From CANJBX01 sp041487815 (GTDB taxonomy: Bacteria; Pseudomonadota; Alphaproteobacteria; Rhizobiales; Xanthobacteraceae), in the NCBI GenBank assembly GCA_041487815.1, contig JBGPOB010000206.1:1-6865 (forward strand): DNA of 6,865 bases, written 5' to 3'. The notes under the pieces were generated by a model. The model saw nothing but the letters and a program-made list of their open reading frames with translations. It did not search any database and was not told the origin of the DNA. Below, in pieces: positions 5,590 to 6,865 of the stretch. The translations under genes and the position numbers were made by a program. How positions within the stretch are numbered: the first letter of the stretch is position 1; the number at the start of each line of letters is the position of its first letter.

Positions 5590-5913
5590 ATGCTTTGGAC
5601 GGTCGAAGCCCTGAATTCCGTCGTCGACGCGGAAATCGATGCTCTGCCGAAGGACATGCGCGCCAAGCTCGCGCGTTTGTCGGCGATCGTCGAGCAGTCT
5701 GGCCTCCAGGCACTGCCGCGCGAGAGCGTGAAGCACCTGGAGGACAAGATGTGGGAGCTTCGCATCACGGGCCGCGACGAGATTTCGCGCGCGATCTATG
5801 TCACGGCAGCGGTGCGGCGCGTCGTCATTTTGCGCGTGTTCATCAAGAAGACGCGGCAGACACCGCCACGAGAACTCGAAATCGCCTGGCAACGGGCCAA
5901 GGAGGTGCGATGA
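5590..5913 (+). CDS. type II toxin, RelE/HigB superfamily (Gp49-like, DUF891)
   Basis: This encodes 107 residues and fits the PF05973 (phage-derived Gp49-like / HigB) family in both length and motif order. Visible: a helical N-terminus (residues 13-36), then VKHLEDKMWELRITGRDE (47-64), SRAIYV (66-71), the hydrophobic strand RRVVILRVFIKKTRQTPPRE (76-95) and the closing ELEIAWQRAKE helix (95-105). The WELR and VFIKKTxxTPxxE motifs are the hallmarks. Proteins of this kind are generally ribosome-dependent mRNA endonucleases; basic residues such as Lys86, Lys87 and Arg89 are in the expected region, but the catalytic set is not proven. The start ATG 5590 has no Shine-Dalgarno sequence. The stop overlaps the antitoxin start (ATGA, 5910-5913), so the pair is translationally coupled. 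The toxin-first order is typical of HigBA modules. Confidence 0.9.
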   Translation: MLWTVEALNSVVDAEIDALPKDMRAKLARLSAIVEQSGLQALPRESVKHLEDKMWELRITGRDEISRAIYVTAAVRRVVILRVFIKKTRQTPPRELEIAWQRAKEVR

Positions 5914-6206
5914 CCAAGATCAGAGACCTGCACAAGAAGTGGATGAAGGACCCGGCGTATCGCAAAGAATACGACGCGCTGGAGGAGGAGTTCGCGCTGA
6001 TGGCGGCGGTGGCGAAGGCGCGCATGCGCGCGGGCTTGAGCCAGGCCGAACTGGCGCGGCGCATGAAGACGACACAGAGCACGATCGCGCGGCTTGAAAG
6101 TGGACGCGGCCTGCCCTCGACGCGCACGCTCGGGCGCTTTGCGAAAGCGACGGGGCACCGGCTGAAGATCAGTTTCGAGCCGCTAAAGGGGAAAAAGAAG
6201 GCGTAG
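5910..6206 (+). CDS. HTH antitoxin of the XRE/HigA type
   Basis: This encodes 98 residues. A helical N-terminal part (residues 5-35, LHKKWMKDPAYRKEYDALEE) is followed by an XRE/Cro helix-turn-helix (HTH_3, PF01381): AGLSQAELARRMKTTQSTIA (41-60), then RLESGRGLPSTRTLGRFAKA. LSQAELA and IARLESG are the classic helix-2 and helix-3 landmarks. The short basic tail is PLKGKKKA. It should bind and neutralise the toxin encoded immediately upstream and repress their shared promoter. The ATG overlaps the toxin stop by four bases, and a strong GGAGG (5901-5905) sits 4 bases before it, inside the toxin gene. The antitoxin thus has a far better ribosome site than the toxin, which fits the need for antitoxin excess. 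Confidence 0.92.
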   Translation: MTKIRDLHKKWMKDPAYRKEYDALEEEFALMAAVAKARMRAGLSQAELARRMKTTQSTIARLESGRGLPSTRTLGRFAKATGHRLKISFEPLKGKKKA

Positions 6207-6213
6207 CATTGTA

Positions 6214-6351
6214 GGGTGGGCATCGACGCAGTCGATGCCCACGCGGCATAATTGCCGCGCGTTGCGATGGTGACGCGTTACAATTGTCGCGTGGGCACGG
6301 CGCTTCCGCCTACGCTACGCTTCGGCGGACGAGTCGCGCACGCGCCCACCC
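6214..6351. repeat. 138-bp composite palindrome between the two toxin-antitoxin modules
   Basis: The outer ends GGGTGGGC (6214-6221) and GCCCACCC (6344-6351) are exact inverted repeats. Inside are a perfect 10-bp hairpin with a 3-base loop, GGGCATCGAC-gca-GTCGATGCCC (6218-6240), and a second perfect 7-bp hairpin, CGCGGCA-taat-TGCCGCG (6242-6259). Further on is the CTTCCGCC...GGCGGAC module (6303-6330) shared with two other elements in the window. The first hairpin begins 12 bases after the antitoxin stop and could end that transcript, though no U-run follows. Confidence 0.8.
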
Positions 6352-6356
6352 CAGGC

Positions 6357-6384
6357 TTGCTAATTATACAATAATTGGTATATT
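6357..6384 (+). promoter_or_regulatory. AT-rich promoter region of the second toxin-antitoxin module
   Basis: A strikingly AT-rich stretch lies directly before the ATG at 6388, in otherwise GC-rich DNA. Two -10 boxes are possible. One is TATATT (6379-6384), with an upstream TG (6376-6377) and TTGCTA (6357-6362) as -35, spacer 16. The other is TACAAT (6367-6372), without a clear -35. The first would place transcription start within or just past the ATG, so the second or an unseen promoter may be the working one. Confidence 0.45.
6365..6382. promoter_or_regulatory. candidate operator, TATAC-N8-GTATA
   Basis: TATAC (6365-6369) and GTATA (6378-6382) are exact inverted half-sites with an 8-base spacer. 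The site covers both candidate -10 boxes of the second toxin-antitoxin module. HigA-type antitoxins repress their own promoters through such palindromes, so this is the natural binding site for the antitoxin beginning at 6752. The half-sites are short, so chance cannot be excluded. Confidence 0.45.
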
Positions 6385-6387
6385 AGT

Positions 6388-6750
6388 ATGAGCGAGAATG
6401 TCCGGCCTGTCGTGTGGATCGGCTCCAGCCGCCGCGACTTGCGCGGCATGCCGAAGCGTGTCCGGCAGGACATCGGGCAGGCGCTCTATGCCGCCCAGCA
6501 GGGCGAAACCGATCCGGCGGCGAAGCCGCTCAAGGGCTTCGGCGGCGCGCGCGTGATGGAGATCGTGGAACGATACAGGAGCGATGCCTATCGCGCGGTC
6601 TATACCGCTCAATTCGGCGAGGCTGTCTATGTGCTGCACGCGTTCCAGAAGAAATCGAAGTCGGGCATTGCGACGCCGAAGCCGGATATGGACATGATCC
6701 GGCGACGCTACGCGGAGGCCGAGCGACATCACAGGGAAAGGCAGAACTGA
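6388..6750 (+). CDS. second type II toxin, RelE/HigB superfamily (Gp49-like, DUF891)
   Basis: This encodes 120 residues. The order of motifs is that of the PF05973 family branch with a longer N-terminus: PVVWIGSSRRDLRGMPKRVR (residues 7-26), a helix containing IGQALYAAQQGE, AKPLKGFGGARVMEIVERY (45-63), YRAVYTAQF (68-76), YVLHAFQKKSKSGIATPK (81-98) and a C-terminal basic helix (IRRRYAEAERHHRER). HAFQKKSKxGIATPK is the hallmark and carries the basic residues expected at the RNA-cutting site (Lys88, Lys89, Lys91). It differs clearly in sequence from the toxin at 5590, so this is not a recent duplication. ATG 6388 has no Shine-Dalgarno sequence; it is chosen because the family's N-terminal strand begins a few residues later and no better start exists. 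The antitoxin starts one base after the stop. Confidence 0.92.
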   Translation: MSENVRPVVWIGSSRRDLRGMPKRVRQDIGQALYAAQQGETDPAAKPLKGFGGARVMEIVERYRSDAYRAVYTAQFGEAVYVLHAFQKKSKSGIATPKPDMDMIRRRYAEAERHHRERQN

Positions 6751-6751
6751 T

Positions 6752-6865
6752 ATGGCGAAACGAAAAACGCGGGTGGCGGCGGGCAGCGGCAACGTGTTCG
6801 CCGATCTCGGCCTGCCGAACCCGGAGCAGGAATTGCTCAAGGCGCGCCTGACGCTGCAAATCTAC
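6752..6865 (+). CDS. XRE/HigA-type antitoxin, N-terminal part (3' end outside window)
   Basis: Only the first 38 residues are in view. After a basic start (MAKRKTR) comes SGNVFADLGLPNPEQELLKA, followed by RLTLQIY. The NVFADLGLPNPE motif with the following LLKAxL helix is the typical N-terminus of HigA-like antitoxins of the HTH_37 class (PF13744), whose helix-turn-helix would follow beyond the window edge. The ATG lies one base after the toxin stop, with GGGAAAGG at 6734-6741 as a ribosome site, so the two genes should be translated together. It is presumed to neutralise the toxin at 6388-6750 and to bind the TATAC-N8-GTATA site. The gene appears cut by the window, not truncated in the genome. 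Confidence 0.88.
   Translation, partial: MAKRKTRVAAGSGNVFADLGLPNPEQELLKARLTLQIY

Overview
The window is GC-rich DNA from an alphaproteobacterium. Hyphomicrobiales of the Bradyrhizobium / Xanthobacteraceae type is the best guess. This rests on a PF04392-type ABC binding protein, Omp25/31-like barrel proteins ending in Phe, and many short intergenic palindromes such as GTAGGGTGGGC...GCCCACCC, TCATTGCGAG...CTCGCAATGA and CCCGGAT...ATCCGGG. The genus is inferred from gene style and repeat types, not from a marker gene.

Layout. Positions 1-435 (+) hold the C-terminal lobe of an ABC transporter substrate-binding protein, cut by the window edge. On the minus strand follow a small DUF2892-like membrane protein (510-839, TTG start), an alpha/beta hydrolase with a full catalytic triad (879-1739) and a small outer-membrane beta-barrel protein (1869-2549). 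Just upstream of the barrel gene is an about 85-residue remnant of an Rhs/YD-repeat protein (2620-2874, minus). A second exported, probably barrel-like protein of unknown family runs the other way (2992-3822, +). It converges with a tiny three-helix GlsB/YeaQ/YmgE-like membrane protein (3889-4158, minus).

Positions 4159-4870 carry no gene that I can support. They hold a dense cluster of palindromes, a 23-bp direct repeat, a 14-bp tandem pair, a 19-bp tandem triplet and a 171-bp element with 11-bp inverted ends. A VOC/glyoxalase-fold protein follows (4871-5266, +), then a second repeat cluster (5279-5544).

The last third is defence/stress-type: two toxin-first type II toxin-antitoxin modules of the HigBA/RelE class in a row (5590-6206 and 6388 to the window end), separated by a third palindrome cluster (6214-6351). 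The first has a good promoter placed so close to the start codon that its mRNA may be leaderless. The second has an AT-rich start region containing an inverted repeat that looks like an autoregulatory operator.

I see no convincing new multi-gene system. The most unusual points are a GC-rich hairpin module nested inside three otherwise different palindromic repeat families, the tandem toxin-antitoxin pair with its start-region architecture, and the Rhs remnant wedged between two diverging envelope-protein genes.
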